From positions 1 to 6,726 of the forward strand of contig CALZJY010000110.1 of assembly GCA_945787925.1 (NCBI GenBank): a DNA stretch of 6,726 nt, in the 5' to 3' direction. Under the pieces are notes generated by a model. The model did no database searches and was not told where the DNA came from. It saw only the letters and a program-made list of their open reading frames with translations. Below, one piece after another: positions 1 through 6,477 of this stretch (position 1 is its first letter; each line of letters opens with the position of its first letter). Origin of the DNA: an uncultured Anaerosporobacter sp. GTDB lineage: Bacteria; Bacillota; Clostridia; Lachnospirales; Lachnospiraceae. Made by a program: the position numbers and the translations under genes.

Positions 1-371
1 ATCATTAATCCAAAATTCTGGCTAAACCTTAATCTCTTGCCGATAAAGATTGTCCAGCAAATGGTGATGATCATCTGCATTACAATAAAACTAATTCCAC
101 CTGCACCGATTTCTAATAAGGTGGACACACTAAGGGTAGCACCTAATAATACAATCGAGTAGGATAGTAAGTCAGATTCTGCAAATTTATATCCTTTATG
201 GAATACGGATTGGTTTAACCATAGGTTTCCTACTAACATTCCTAAGAAAATGGCAATCGTCCCTCCACCGAGTTTGGGAACATAGTTTGCTAAGTACATG
301 CTGATAAGCCCTAACACAGTTGCAACGATAAGACCTGGAAGGATTTCTTTTGGTTTCTTCAATAATTCCAT
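1..371 (-). CDS. yeiH: YeiH/UPF0324 family membrane protein, putative sulfur-oxyanion exporter (3' part outside window)
   Basis: The first 123 codons are present; the gene continues past the left edge, and relatives are about 330-350 residues. The protein begins MELLKKPKEILPG and is strongly hydrophobic, with likely membrane segments near residues 11-31, 36-53, 70-90 and 93-111. The glycine-rich stretch PKLGGGTIAIFLGMLVGN (32-49) and the later SIVLLGATLS (72-81) are what I recognise as YeiH (conserved hypothetical 698) family sequence. The start at 371 is supported by an AGGAAG ribosome site 4 nt upstream; an ATG at 384 lies in another frame and only opens a 62-codon shadow ORF. The gene is transcribed divergently from a LysR-type regulator, the arrangement also seen for yeiH/yeiE in enterobacteria. 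The family is often called a putative sulfate exporter, but the substrate is not shown by the sequence. Family assignment is confident, function tentative. Confidence 0.85.
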   Translation of the reverse strand, partial: MELLKKPKEILPGLIVATVLGLISMYLANYVPKLGGGTIAIFLGMLVGNLWLNQSVFHKGYKFAESDLLSYSIVLLGATLSVSTLLEIGAGGISFIVMQMIITICWTIFIGKRLRFSQNFGLM

Positions 372-375
372 CTGT

Positions 376-381
376 CTTCCT
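376..381 (-). promoter_or_regulatory. Ribosome binding site of the yeiH-family gene
   Basis: AGGAAG on the minus strand lies 4 nt before the ATG at 371. It decides the start, because three other ATGs just upstream (384, 389, 394) have no such site and are out of frame or run straight into stops. Confidence 0.6.
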
Positions 382-410
382 CATTTCATTTCATTTTATT
401 TTATAGATGT

Positions 411-429
411 ATTATATTTGTGTTATAAT
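411..429. promoter_or_regulatory. Inverted repeat, candidate regulator binding site
   Basis: ATTATA (411-416) and TATAAT (424-429) are exact inverted copies separated by 7 nt. They are also the two opposed -10 boxes. LysR-type regulators bind imperfect AT-rich dyads in the region between themselves and the divergent target. This dyad is a candidate, but its symmetry may simply come from two facing -10 boxes. Confidence 0.35.
421..429 (+). promoter_or_regulatory. Predicted extended -10 promoter for the LysR-type regulator
   Basis: TGTTATAAT gives a perfect -10 (424-429) with the TGn extension. The -35 position (401-406, TTATAG) is weak, which is usual for extended -10 promoters. Transcription would start near 436, about 56 nt before the ATG at 492. 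Confidence 0.55.
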
Positions 430-479
430 CATACGTAAAATAAATGTTAATAATCCATATCATAAATAATCTTAATCAT

Positions 480-484
480 AGGAG
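480..484 (+). promoter_or_regulatory. Ribosome binding site of the LysR-type regulator
   Basis: AGGAG lies 7 nt before the ATG at 492, and favours that start over the in-frame ATG at 444. Confidence 0.7.
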
Positions 485-491
485 AATAACA

Positions 492-1379
492 ATGATTTCA
501 GAACTCAAGACATTCGTAGCAGTTGTGGAACTCAAAAATTTCACCAAAGCCGCCCAAGCACTTAATATGTCCCAACCTAGCGTAAGCATCCATATTAAGA
601 ATTTAGAAAACATGTTTCAGACTACTCTGATCAACCGTTCGGTAAAACAAAAGAAAATCATCATTACGGATAATGGCTATAAGCTATACACTCGTGCAAA
701 AGAGATCTTAGACTTAATCGACCTTGCAAATTATGAACTCACTACCGAATCGACCACGCTAAAAGGCTCCCTAAGAATTGGATCGAGCCTTACCATCGGC
801 GAATATCTACTTCCTGAATTCCTTACTTATTTTTCGAAGAAATATCCGGAAGTATACATTGAACTAGTCATGCAGAACACATCTAAGATCTGCAGTGGAA
901 TCCATGATCTTTCTTACGATGTTGGTTTCGTAGAAGGGCTTCCTCTCTCAGGCAATGTGACACAGCATTGTTTTTATGAAGATCAGATGGTTCTGGCTTA
1001 CCCAAGTTCTTATCCTTCCATCAATGAAATCTCTGATCTTTCTTCCATTCACTGGATAAGCAGGGAAGATGGTTCAGGAACACGAGAATATCTGAATATC
1101 TATCTGAGCCAAAATCAAATCCAGCCAGAAAAGATGATCGTACTCGGAAGCAACTATGCCGTAACGCAAGCTATAAAACGGGACCTTGGCATTACCGTAA
1201 TCTCCAAACTGGTAGTAGAGGAAGCAAAAAAACGAGGGGAATTAAACATTCATGAATTAGGAGAGTCGTTCACCCGCCAATTCTCCTATATCATTCCTAA
1301 GAACATCACTCCAACTACCATTACAAAAATTTTCTTACATGAATTAGAGGAATTCTACAAAATAGAGGTGCCGCACTAA
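492..1379 (+). CDS. LysR-type transcriptional regulator, CysL/YeiE-like
   Basis: This 295-residue protein has the normal length and layout of the LysR family. A winged helix-turn-helix spans about residues 1-60, with the helix-turn-helix around NFTKAAQALNMSQPSVSIHI (16-35). A linker helix covers about 61-88, and a periplasmic-binding-protein-like effector domain runs from about 92 to 290. The segment REDGSGTREY (191-200) matches the GSGTR signature common in CysL, YeiE and CbbR-type members, where this loop helps hold a small ligand. The start at 492 is chosen because AGGAG (480-484) lies 7 nt upstream; an in-frame ATG at 444 has no ribosome site and would add 16 atypical residues. The gene is divergent from a YeiH-family membrane protein, which is probably its main target. 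A sulfur-compound effector is an inference from that pairing. The last codons are built into the terminator stem. Confidence 0.9.
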   Translation: MISELKTFVAVVELKNFTKAAQALNMSQPSVSIHIKNLENMFQTTLINRSVKQKKIIITDNGYKLYTRAKEILDLIDLANYELTTESTTLKGSLRIGSSLTIGEYLLPEFLTYFSKKYPEVYIELVMQNTSKICSGIHDLSYDVGFVEGLPLSGNVTQHCFYEDQMVLAYPSSYPSINEISDLSSIHWISREDGSGTREYLNIYLSQNQIQPEKMIVLGSNYAVTQAIKRDLGITVISKLVVEEAKKRGELNIHELGESFTRQFSYIIPKNITPTTITKIFLHELEEFYKIEVPH

Positions 1380-1406
1380 CATAACTTAGTGCGGCACCTC
1401 TGTTTT
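1364..1406 (+). terminator. Bidirectional intrinsic terminator between the LysR gene and cheW
   Basis: AGAGGTGCCGCACTAA (1364-1379) and its exact reverse complement (1386-1401) form a 16-bp stem with a 6-nt loop. It is followed by GTTTTG on the plus strand. On the minus strand the same stem is followed by ATTTTGTAG, so it can also stop the transcript coming from cheW. The left arm contains the last four sense codons and the stop codon of the regulator. Confidence 0.9.
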
Positions 1407-1419
1407 GTCTATCGCCTAA

Positions 1420-1447
1420 AGCTAATGATTTCTCACTAGCTCTTTTT
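1420..1447. terminator. Second hairpin just after the cheW stop, possible auxiliary terminator
   Basis: On the minus strand, AGCTAGTGA (1441-1433) and TCATTAGCT (1428-1420) pair over 9 bp with one G-U pair around a GAAA tetraloop, starting 4 nt after the cheW stop codon. The minus-strand tail is poor (TTTAGG). On the plus strand the hairpin carries one A-C mismatch but is followed by a T-rich TCTTTTT run, so it may be a backup terminator for the LysR gene or a 3'-end stabilising hairpin for cheW. Confidence 0.5.
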
Positions 1448-1922
1448 ATGATTCACTTTTTGTTACTCGCTCCAGAAAGCTTTGTACCCTTTCCATTTCC
1501 AATTCGGATACTAATTGATTGATATCAATACATAATACAAGCGTATTATTTACTGTTGCAATTCCTTGCATATAAGTGGTTTCACTAGATTGCAGTACTT
1601 GTGGAGGTTCTACGAACTCTCCTTCTTGCATGACGTGAATTTCATTTACTCCATCTACGATAAGTGCAAATGTTGCATTTTCACCTCTTGCAATAATAAG
1701 TTGAGATTCTTCCCCTAACGTTTTCATAGGAAAGTTAAACTTCTTATGAAGGCTGTATACCGGAATTACCTCTCCTCTTAAATTAATAATCCCTTCAATA
1801 TTCGCTGGTGCATTTGGAACGCATACGAAATCTGTAACCGCTTCGATCGCTCTTACATATTCTACATCCATTCCAAGTACTTGTTCATTTACCTGAAATA
1901 ATATTAGCTTTTCCATCGCCAT
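1446..1922 (-). CDS. cheW: CheW-like chemotaxis coupling protein
   Basis: This 158-residue protein is a single CheW domain (about residues 4-142) with a short charged helical tail. CheW couples the histidine kinase CheA to methyl-accepting receptors in cytoplasmic signalling arrays. Recognisable segments are the start KLILFQVNEQVLGMDV, the conserved GIINLRGEVIPVYSL (44-58), whose arginine 49 corresponds to the receptor/CheA-contact arginine of E. coli CheW, ALIVDGVNEI (86-95), and the closing strand LVLCIDINQL (128-137). No CheA or response-regulator domain is present, so it is a coupler and not CheV or CheA. It lies 41 nt downstream of prfB on the same strand with no clear promoter between, so it is probably co-transcribed. 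No other chemotaxis gene is visible. Start choice is uncertain: AAGGAG at 1942-1937 is 14 nt from the ATG at 1922, rather far; an in-frame ATG at 1916 gives a protein starting MEKL. Confidence 0.88.
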   Translation of the reverse strand: MAMEKLILFQVNEQVLGMDVEYVRAIEAVTDFVCVPNAPANIEGIINLRGEVIPVYSLHKKFNFPMKTLGEESQLIIARGENATFALIVDGVNEIHVMQEGEFVEPPQVLQSSETTYMQGIATVNNTLVLCIDINQLVSELEMERVQSFLERVTKSES

Positions 1923-1936
1923 ACCTATTATCTTTA

Positions 1937-1942
1937 CTCCTT
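1937..1942 (-). promoter_or_regulatory. Distant ribosome binding site of cheW
   Basis: AAGGAG is the only strong ribosome site before cheW but lies 14 nt from the first ATG (1922) and 20 nt from the second (1916). A weaker AGGT touches the first ATG and is 6 nt from the second. The spacing suggests modest translation. Confidence 0.45.
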
Positions 1943-1963
1943 TGTATACAGAAGGTCTGCTCC

Positions 1964-3080
1964 CTAAGACAGTTTTTTCGTATTAATCCATTTTAAATAG
2001 GCGTTTACAAATGGATCAATATTACCATCTAATACACTAGATACATTCCCTGTTTCTTCATTAGTTCTATGGTCTTTCACCATCGTATACGGCTGCATTA
2101 CATAGGAACGGATTTGGCTTCCCCATCCGTTGTCGGTAACTTCTCCACGAATTGCAGCTTCTTTCTCTTGATTCTCCTGCTGTTTTAATAAGTAAAGCTT
2201 TGCCTTTAACATTTGCATTGCCTTATCCTTATTCATATGCTGAGAACGCTCATTCTGACATTGTACCACGATTCCTGTTGGGAAATGGGTGATTCGAATT
2301 GCAGAAGAGGTCTTATTGATATGCTGTCCACCCGCACCACTAGAACGGTACGTATCGATTCGAATATCCTCATCGTTTACTTCAATATCAATATTCTCTT
2401 CGATATCTGGCATGACATCACAAGATGCAAAAGAAGTTTGACGTTTTCCTGCTGCGTTAAATGGTGAAATTCGAACTAAACGGTGTACCCCTCGTTCTGA
2501 TTTTAGTAAACCATATGCATTCTCTCCGTGAATTTCCATCGTAATCGATTTGATTCCGGCTTCTTCTCCATCTAGGTAATCAATGATTTCTGTAGAGAAG
2601 CCCTTTTTCTCTGCCCAGCGCTGATACATACGGCTCAACATACTTACCCAATCGCAGCTTTCTGTTCCACCAGCACCCGCATGGAGCGTTACAATCGCAT
2701 CATCACTGTCATACTCATCGGATAATAACGTCGTAATTCGTAATGTTTCATAGGAATCTATAAATTGTTTTAACTCGTCTTCGATTTCTGGAATCAACGA
2801 AGCATCATTTTCTTCATACCCCATTTGGAGAAGAGTCTGAATATCTTCATATGCAGACTCAAGCTCCTCATAAGATTTAATGGTTGCTTTTAAGGATGTT
2901 AATTCCTTCATTACTGCCGCCGACTTTTCTGGGTCGTCCCAGAAATTCGGGGCCTCTAGTAAAAGTTCTAATTCTTCGACTCTAAGCTTTTTATTTGCTA
3001 GGTCAAAGTGAATCCCCCACTTCACGTAATGGTTTTTCATACGTAGACAACGTATATTTGAATTGGTCTAATTCAACCAT
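1964..3080 (-). CDS. prfB: Peptide chain release factor 2, made by +1 programmed frameshift
   Basis: RF2 reads UGA and UAA stop codons and triggers peptide release at the ribosome. The gene has two frames: codons 1-25 (3080-3006, MVELDQFKYT...VGDSL) end at UGA (3005-3003); slipping +1 at CUU skips the base at 3005 and continues as DLANKKLRVE to the stop at 1964. The product is 371 residues. The SPF tripeptide that recognises stop codons falls at 205-207 and the catalytic GGQ at 250-252, the same numbering as E. coli RF2, which supports the joined reading. Residue 246 is Ser, not the Thr that impairs E. coli K-12 RF2. The coiled N-terminal domain (about 1-110) precedes the conserved HAGAGGTESCDW segment. 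The start at 3080 has a strong GAGGTGA site and lies 19 nt after secA, so the two are probably co-translated. A start at 3040 would skip the frameshift and is an artefact of single-frame ORF calling. Confidence 0.95.
3002..3018 (-). other. RF2 +1 programmed ribosomal frameshift site
   Basis: The minus strand reads GGGGG (3018-3014), ATTCA, CTT (3008-3006), TGA (3005-3003), C. The CUU-UGA-C slip codon and the upstream internal anti-SD-pairing G run are the hallmarks of prfB autoregulation: low RF2 lets the ribosome pause at UGA and shift +1. Here the G run is separated from CUU by 5 nt, whereas the E. coli site (AGGGGGTATCTTTGA) has 3. Confidence 0.95.
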
Positions 3081-3085
3081 TAAAT

Positions 3086-3092
3086 TCACCTC
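3086..3092 (-). promoter_or_regulatory. Ribosome binding site of prfB
   Basis: GAGGTGA, a strong match to the anti-Shine-Dalgarno sequence, lies 5 nt before the ATG at 3080, inside the 19-nt secA-prfB gap. It establishes the upstream start and hence the frameshift reading. Confidence 0.8.
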
Positions 3093-3099
3093 ATTCTAT

Positions 3100-5670
3100 T
3101 TATGCTTTTCTACCACAGCATTGCTTATATTTTCTACCGCTTCCACAAGGACATGGATCGTTTGGTTGTACTTTTTTCTCATTTCTTTTTACAGGTCCTT
3201 TTTTAGAAGTTTCATCTTTGTTTGTTCCTGTAACTTTCGCTACTTCTTCACGCTCTACTTTCTGTTCGATACGTACATGCATAAGCGCACGAACAGTATC
3301 CATAGAAATCGCATCGATCATTTCGTCAAACATTTCAAAACCAGCAAACTTGTATTCTACTAATGGATCTCGTTGACCGTATGCTTGTAAGCCGATTCCT
3401 TGACGTAATTGATCCATATCATCGATGTGAGCCATCCATTTGTTATCAATTACTTTAAGAAGGATTACTCGTTCGATTTCACGTAATGCTTCTGGTTGTG
3501 GGAATTCTGCTTCTTTTCCTTCATAGAATTTTGCAGCTTCTTCTTTGATTTGTTGTGCTAATTGATCTTTTGTAAACGTATTTAACTGCTCTTTCGTTAA
3601 CTTCACAGGTTCGATTGGAATGATTGGAAGTAATTCTGTATTTAGGCTTGCAATATCCCATTCTTCTGCCATTTGCTCATCGCTGATGCAGTTGTTTACA
3701 ATGTGTTCTACATCATCACCAATCATCTTGAAGATCGTATCGCGCATGCTTTCACCATCAAGTACGCGGCGACGTTCTTTGTAAATTACTTCTCTTTGTT
3801 CATTATTTACTTGATCGTATTCTAATAAATTCTTACGAATTCCAAAGTTGTTATTTTCAATCTTAGTTTGCGCTTTCTCAATCGCATTCGTTAACATCTT
3901 ATGCTGAATTTCTTCACCATCTTGAATTCCTAAGGAATTGAAAACACTCATTAGACGTTCAGAACCAAATAATCTCATTAAGTCATCTTCTAAGGATAGG
4001 TAGAATTTCGATTCACCTGGATCCCCTTGACGACCAGCACGACCTCTTAACTGGTTATCGATACGACGAGATTCATGACGTTCTGTACCGATGATTTTTA
4101 AACCACCAACTTCTTTTACACCTTCTCCAAGCTTGATATCCGTACCACGGCCTGCCATGTTTGTTGCAATCGTAACTGCACCTTTTTGGCCAGCGTCTTT
4201 GATGATTTCGGCTTCAAGTTCATGGAATTTGGCATTTAATACTTTATGAGGAATTCCTGCTCTCTTAAGTAATGCACTAATTTCTTCAGAACCTTCGATT
4301 GTAATCGTACCAACTAATACTGGCTGTCCGATTGCATGAGATGCCTTGATTTCTTCTACTACTGCATGGATTTTTTCCTTATGAGTTTTATAAACTGCAT
4401 CGTGGTGATCCACACGAGCGATAGGAAGGTTTGTTGGAACTTCGATAACGTCCATTCCATAGATATCTCTAAATTCTTTTTCCTCTGTTAATGCCGTACC
4501 TGTCATACCAGCTTTCTTGCTGTATTTGTTAAAGAAGTTCTGGAATGTGATTGTTGCAAGTGTCTTGCTTTCACGATTTACTTTCACGCCTTCTTTTGCT
4601 TCGATTGCTTGGTGTAAACCATCCGAATAACGACGGCCTGGCATGATACGTCCTGTAAATTCATCAACGATTAATACTTCATCGTCTTTTACTACGTAGT
4701 CTTTATCTCTAAACATAAGATTATGTGCACGTAATGCTAAAATAATGTTATGTTGGATTTCAAGGTTTTCTGGATCTGCTAAGTTTTCTAAGTGGAAGAA
4801 TTTTTCTACCTTATGAACACCTTGAAGAGTAAGTGTAACGTTCTTATCTTTTTCATTTACTGCGAAATCACCTGTCTCCTCTTTTTCTTCGTTCATAAGC
4901 ATATCCATCTTGGATAACTCAACTTCTTCCCCACGAACCATTTGTCTTGCTAATACGTCACACGCTTCGTATAGCCTTGTGGATTTACCGCTTTGACCAG
5001 AAATGATTAATGGTGTTCTTGCCTCATCGATTAATACAGAATCGACCTCATCGATGATTGCATAATGCAAATCTCTCATAACAAGTTGATTTTCATAAAT
5101 CACCATGTTATCTCTTAAGTAATCGAATCCTAATTCGTTGTTTGTAGCATAGGTAATATCACAGTTGTAAGCTTCTCTTCTTTCGTCGTTTGTTAAGCCG
5201 TTTAGTACAACGCCAACAGTAAGACCTAGGAACTGATGAAGCTTACCCATTTCTTCCGCATCACGGTGTGCAAGGTAATCATTTACAGTTACGATATGAA
5301 CACCTTTCCCCTCAAGTGCATTTAAGTATGCTGGTAATGTAGATACTAATGTCTTACCTTCACCAGTACGCATTTCTGTAATTCTTCCTTGATGTAAAAT
5401 TACACCACCGACTAATTGAACTCTATAATGTCTCATGTTAAGCACACGTTTACTAGCCTCACGAACAGTCGCATATGCTTCCACTAATAAGTCATCTAAC
5501 GTTTCTCCCTTTGCAAGACGTTCTTTGAATTCAATCGTTTTATGTTTTAATTCTTCATCCGATAATTTTTCAAATTCAGGTTCCAAAGCTTCAATTTTAT
5601 CAACAATTGGATAAACCAATTTTAATTCTCTTTGGCTATGTGTTCCAAACAGTTTTGTTATTAAACCCAT
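3100..5670 (-). CDS. secA: Preprotein translocase ATPase SecA
   Basis: SecA is the ATP-driven motor that pushes preproteins through the SecYEG membrane channel. At 856 residues it has the full family length. Nucleotide-binding domain 1 carries the Walker A loop MRTGEGKT (100-107) and the DEAD-type motif IIDEVDSVLIDEARTPLI (205-222). The preprotein cross-linking domain follows (about 225-370). Nucleotide-binding domain 2 shows TNMAGRGTD (503-511) and the arginine-finger motif QLRGRAGRQGD (540-550). The helical scaffold and two-helix finger follow, with KWMAHIDDMDQLRQGIGLQA at 744-763. After a charged linker (about 810-835) comes the C-terminal zinc-binding tail with Cys 840, 842, 851 and 852 (CPCGSG...QCC), which serves SecB or ribosome contacts. 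All ATPase motifs are intact, so it is the housekeeping SecA rather than SecA2. The start has AGGAG 10 nt upstream. It follows hpf after a terminator and has its own promoter. Confidence 0.98.
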   Translation of the reverse strand: MGLITKLFGTHSQRELKLVYPIVDKIEALEPEFEKLSDEELKHKTIEFKERLAKGETLDDLLVEAYATVREASKRVLNMRHYRVQLVGGVILHQGRITEMRTGEGKTLVSTLPAYLNALEGKGVHIVTVNDYLAHRDAEEMGKLHQFLGLTVGVVLNGLTNDERREAYNCDITYATNNELGFDYLRDNMVIYENQLVMRDLHYAIIDEVDSVLIDEARTPLIISGQSGKSTRLYEACDVLARQMVRGEEVELSKMDMLMNEEKEETGDFAVNEKDKNVTLTLQGVHKVEKFFHLENLADPENLEIQHNIILALRAHNLMFRDKDYVVKDDEVLIVDEFTGRIMPGRRYSDGLHQAIEAKEGVKVNRESKTLATITFQNFFNKYSKKAGMTGTALTEEKEFRDIYGMDVIEVPTNLPIARVDHHDAVYKTHKEKIHAVVEEIKASHAIGQPVLVGTITIEGSEEISALLKRAGIPHKVLNAKFHELEAEIIKDAGQKGAVTIATNMAGRGTDIKLGEGVKEVGGLKIIGTERHESRRIDNQLRGRAGRQGDPGESKFYLSLEDDLMRLFGSERLMSVFNSLGIQDGEEIQHKMLTNAIEKAQTKIENNNFGIRKNLLEYDQVNNEQREVIYKERRRVLDGESMRDTIFKMIGDDVEHIVNNCISDEQMAEEWDIASLNTELLPIIPIEPVKLTKEQLNTFTKDQLAQQIKEEAAKFYEGKEAEFPQPEALREIERVILLKVIDNKWMAHIDDMDQLRQGIGLQAYGQRDPLVEYKFAGFEMFDEMIDAISMDTVRALMHVRIEQKVEREEVAKVTGTNKDETSKKGPVKRNEKKVQPNDPCPCGSGRKYKQCCGRKA

Positions 5671-5678
5671 ATTGTACT

Positions 5679-5685
5679 CACTCCT
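5679..5685 (-). promoter_or_regulatory. Ribosome binding site of secA
   Basis: AGGAGTG on the minus strand; the AGGAG core (5685-5681) ends 10 nt before the ATG at 5670. Confidence 0.65.
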
Positions 5686-5734
5686 GTGTTCTCTAAAGTT
5701 AACGATAGTTTCTACCTATCATCATAATATTCTT

Positions 5735-5763
5735 ATTGTAACATTACTATATAGACATCGCAA
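5735..5763 (-). promoter_or_regulatory. Predicted sigma-A promoter of secA
   Basis: TTGCGA (5763-5758) and TACAAT (5740-5735) are 17 nt apart, and the -10 has a TGn extension (TGTTACAAT). Transcription would start near 5728, leaving a leader of about 58 nt. That leader holds only a weak 5-bp hairpin (GATAG/CTATC, 5720-5716 with 5708-5704) and the ribosome site. The rest of the hpf-secA gap, from 5764 to 5884, has no other clear element apart from tiny ORFs described in the findings. Confidence 0.65.
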
Positions 5764-5884
5764 CTTTTTCTTTTTCCGCATATTCTTTGCTTATTCAAGC
5801 TTTCCCACACTTCTTTGATTTCATTCAAGCGCAATTCTTATCGTTTTTTGTCCCCCCATTTGATGCTCCTAATGGTATGTTCTA

Positions 5885-5922
5885 TATAACAAAAAGAGGC
5901 AGTTTGAATGCACAAACTGCCT
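5885..5922 (-). terminator. Intrinsic terminator of hpf
   Basis: On the minus strand AGGCAGTTTG (5922-5913) pairs perfectly with CAAACTGCCT (5906-5897) across a 6-nt loop, starting 15 nt after the hpf stop and followed by CTTTTTGTT. This separates hpf from secA transcriptionally, at least in part. Confidence 0.88.
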
Positions 5923-5937
5923 TTGTTCTCCTTATTT

Positions 5938-6468
5938 TTAAAATTCTGGTTCGATCAGTCCATATGTATTGCCTTTTCGTTTATACACCACGTTCACTTC
6001 GTCTGTATCTGCATTGCGGAATACATAGAAACTATGGCCTAACAGTTCCATCTGTACGCATGCTTCCTCTGCATCCATCGGTTTCATTGCAAAATGTTTG
6101 GAACGAATGATATCGATTACTTCATCTTCTTCATCTCCATCTTCGATGAATGTCTTACTAAAGTTAATGGCTGCCTGTTGTTTATGTTCTGTGAGCTTCG
6201 TCTTATATCTTCTTACTTGGCGCTCGATGATTTCTTCTACAAGGCCGATGGATACATACATATCCGTACTTGTTTGTTCTGCACGAATGATCGTACCTTT
6301 CATTGGAATTGTAACTTCGATTTTTTGTCTATCTTTTTGAACGCTAAAGGTTACATGGACTTCGGTATCATCTGTGAAGTACCGTTCTAACTTTCCAAGC
6401 TTGTCAAATACAGCTGCTTTTAATCCTTCTGTTACCTCAATGTTCTTACCGCTAATAATATATTTCAT
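5938..6468 (-). CDS. hpf: Long-form ribosome hibernation promoting factor
   Basis: HPF binds the 30S subunit in stationary phase and, in its long form, dimerises ribosomes into inactive 100S particles. The 176-residue protein has the HPF/RaiA (S30AE) domain at about residues 1-95, starting MKYIISGKNIEVTEGLKAAV with the beta-alpha fold and the basic helix ERQVRRYKTKL (82-92). An acidic linker (DGDEEDE, 110-116) follows, and then the C-terminal dimerisation domain at about 120-176 (HFAMKPMDAEEACVQMELLG...FRNADT...VVYKRKGNTYGLIEPE). This two-domain form is normal for Firmicutes. The start is set at the ATG at 6468 because AAGGAG (6483-6478) is 9 nt upstream. A TTG at 6477, in frame, would sit directly against that site and add an implausible MDL. 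Upstream is a leader of about 170 nt; downstream is a good terminator, so hpf is largely its own unit, next to secA as in many Firmicutes. Confidence 0.95.
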   Translation of the reverse strand: MKYIISGKNIEVTEGLKAAVFDKLGKLERYFTDDTEVHVTFSVQKDRQKIEVTIPMKGTIIRAEQTSTDMYVSIGLVEEIIERQVRRYKTKLTEHKQQAAINFSKTFIEDGDEEDEVIDIIRSKHFAMKPMDAEEACVQMELLGHSFYVFRNADTDEVNVVYKRKGNTYGLIEPEF

Positions 6469-6477
6469 AAGATCCAA

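Larger units (their letters stand above)
411..439 (-). promoter_or_regulatory. Predicted sigma-A promoter for the yeiH-family gene
   Basis: On the minus strand a perfect -10 TATAAT (416-411) lies 17 nt after TTTACG (439-434), which matches four of six bases of the -35 consensus. Transcription would start near 404, giving a leader of about 33 nt. It overlaps the regulator's promoter on the other strand, so the two probably compete or are co-regulated. This is predicted from sequence only. Confidence 0.6.

Noticed and set aside
196..384. 62-codon minus-strand ORF starting MRKTDGIIEE
   Set aside because: It overlaps the start of the yeiH-family gene in another frame and has no ribosome site; the correct frame from 371 gives a recognisable membrane protein.
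2213..2467. 84-codon plus-strand ORF
   Set aside because: It is antisense to the conserved catalytic region of prfB, has no family resemblance, and its composition is explained by the opposite strand.
1964..3080. prfB as a pseudogene broken by an in-frame UGA
   Set aside because: The UGA sits in the diagnostic CUU-UGA-C frameshift context with an upstream G run, and the joined product places SPF and GGQ at the canonical residues.
2995..3363. 122-codon plus-strand ORF
   Set aside because: It spans the antisense of the prfB start, the secA-prfB gap and the secA tail; no ribosome site or recognisable domain.
3100..5670. Accessory SecA2 rather than SecA
   Set aside because: Full length, all ATPase motifs and the C-terminal zinc tail are present, and the hpf/prfB context is that of the housekeeping gene.
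5787..6110. 107-codon plus-strand ORF across the hpf-secA gap
   Set aside because: It runs through the hpf terminator and antisense to hpf, and I see no recognisable domain or supported start.
6094..6390. Plus-strand ORFs of 98 and 80 codons inside hpf
   Set aside because: Both are wholly antisense to the well-conserved hpf gene.
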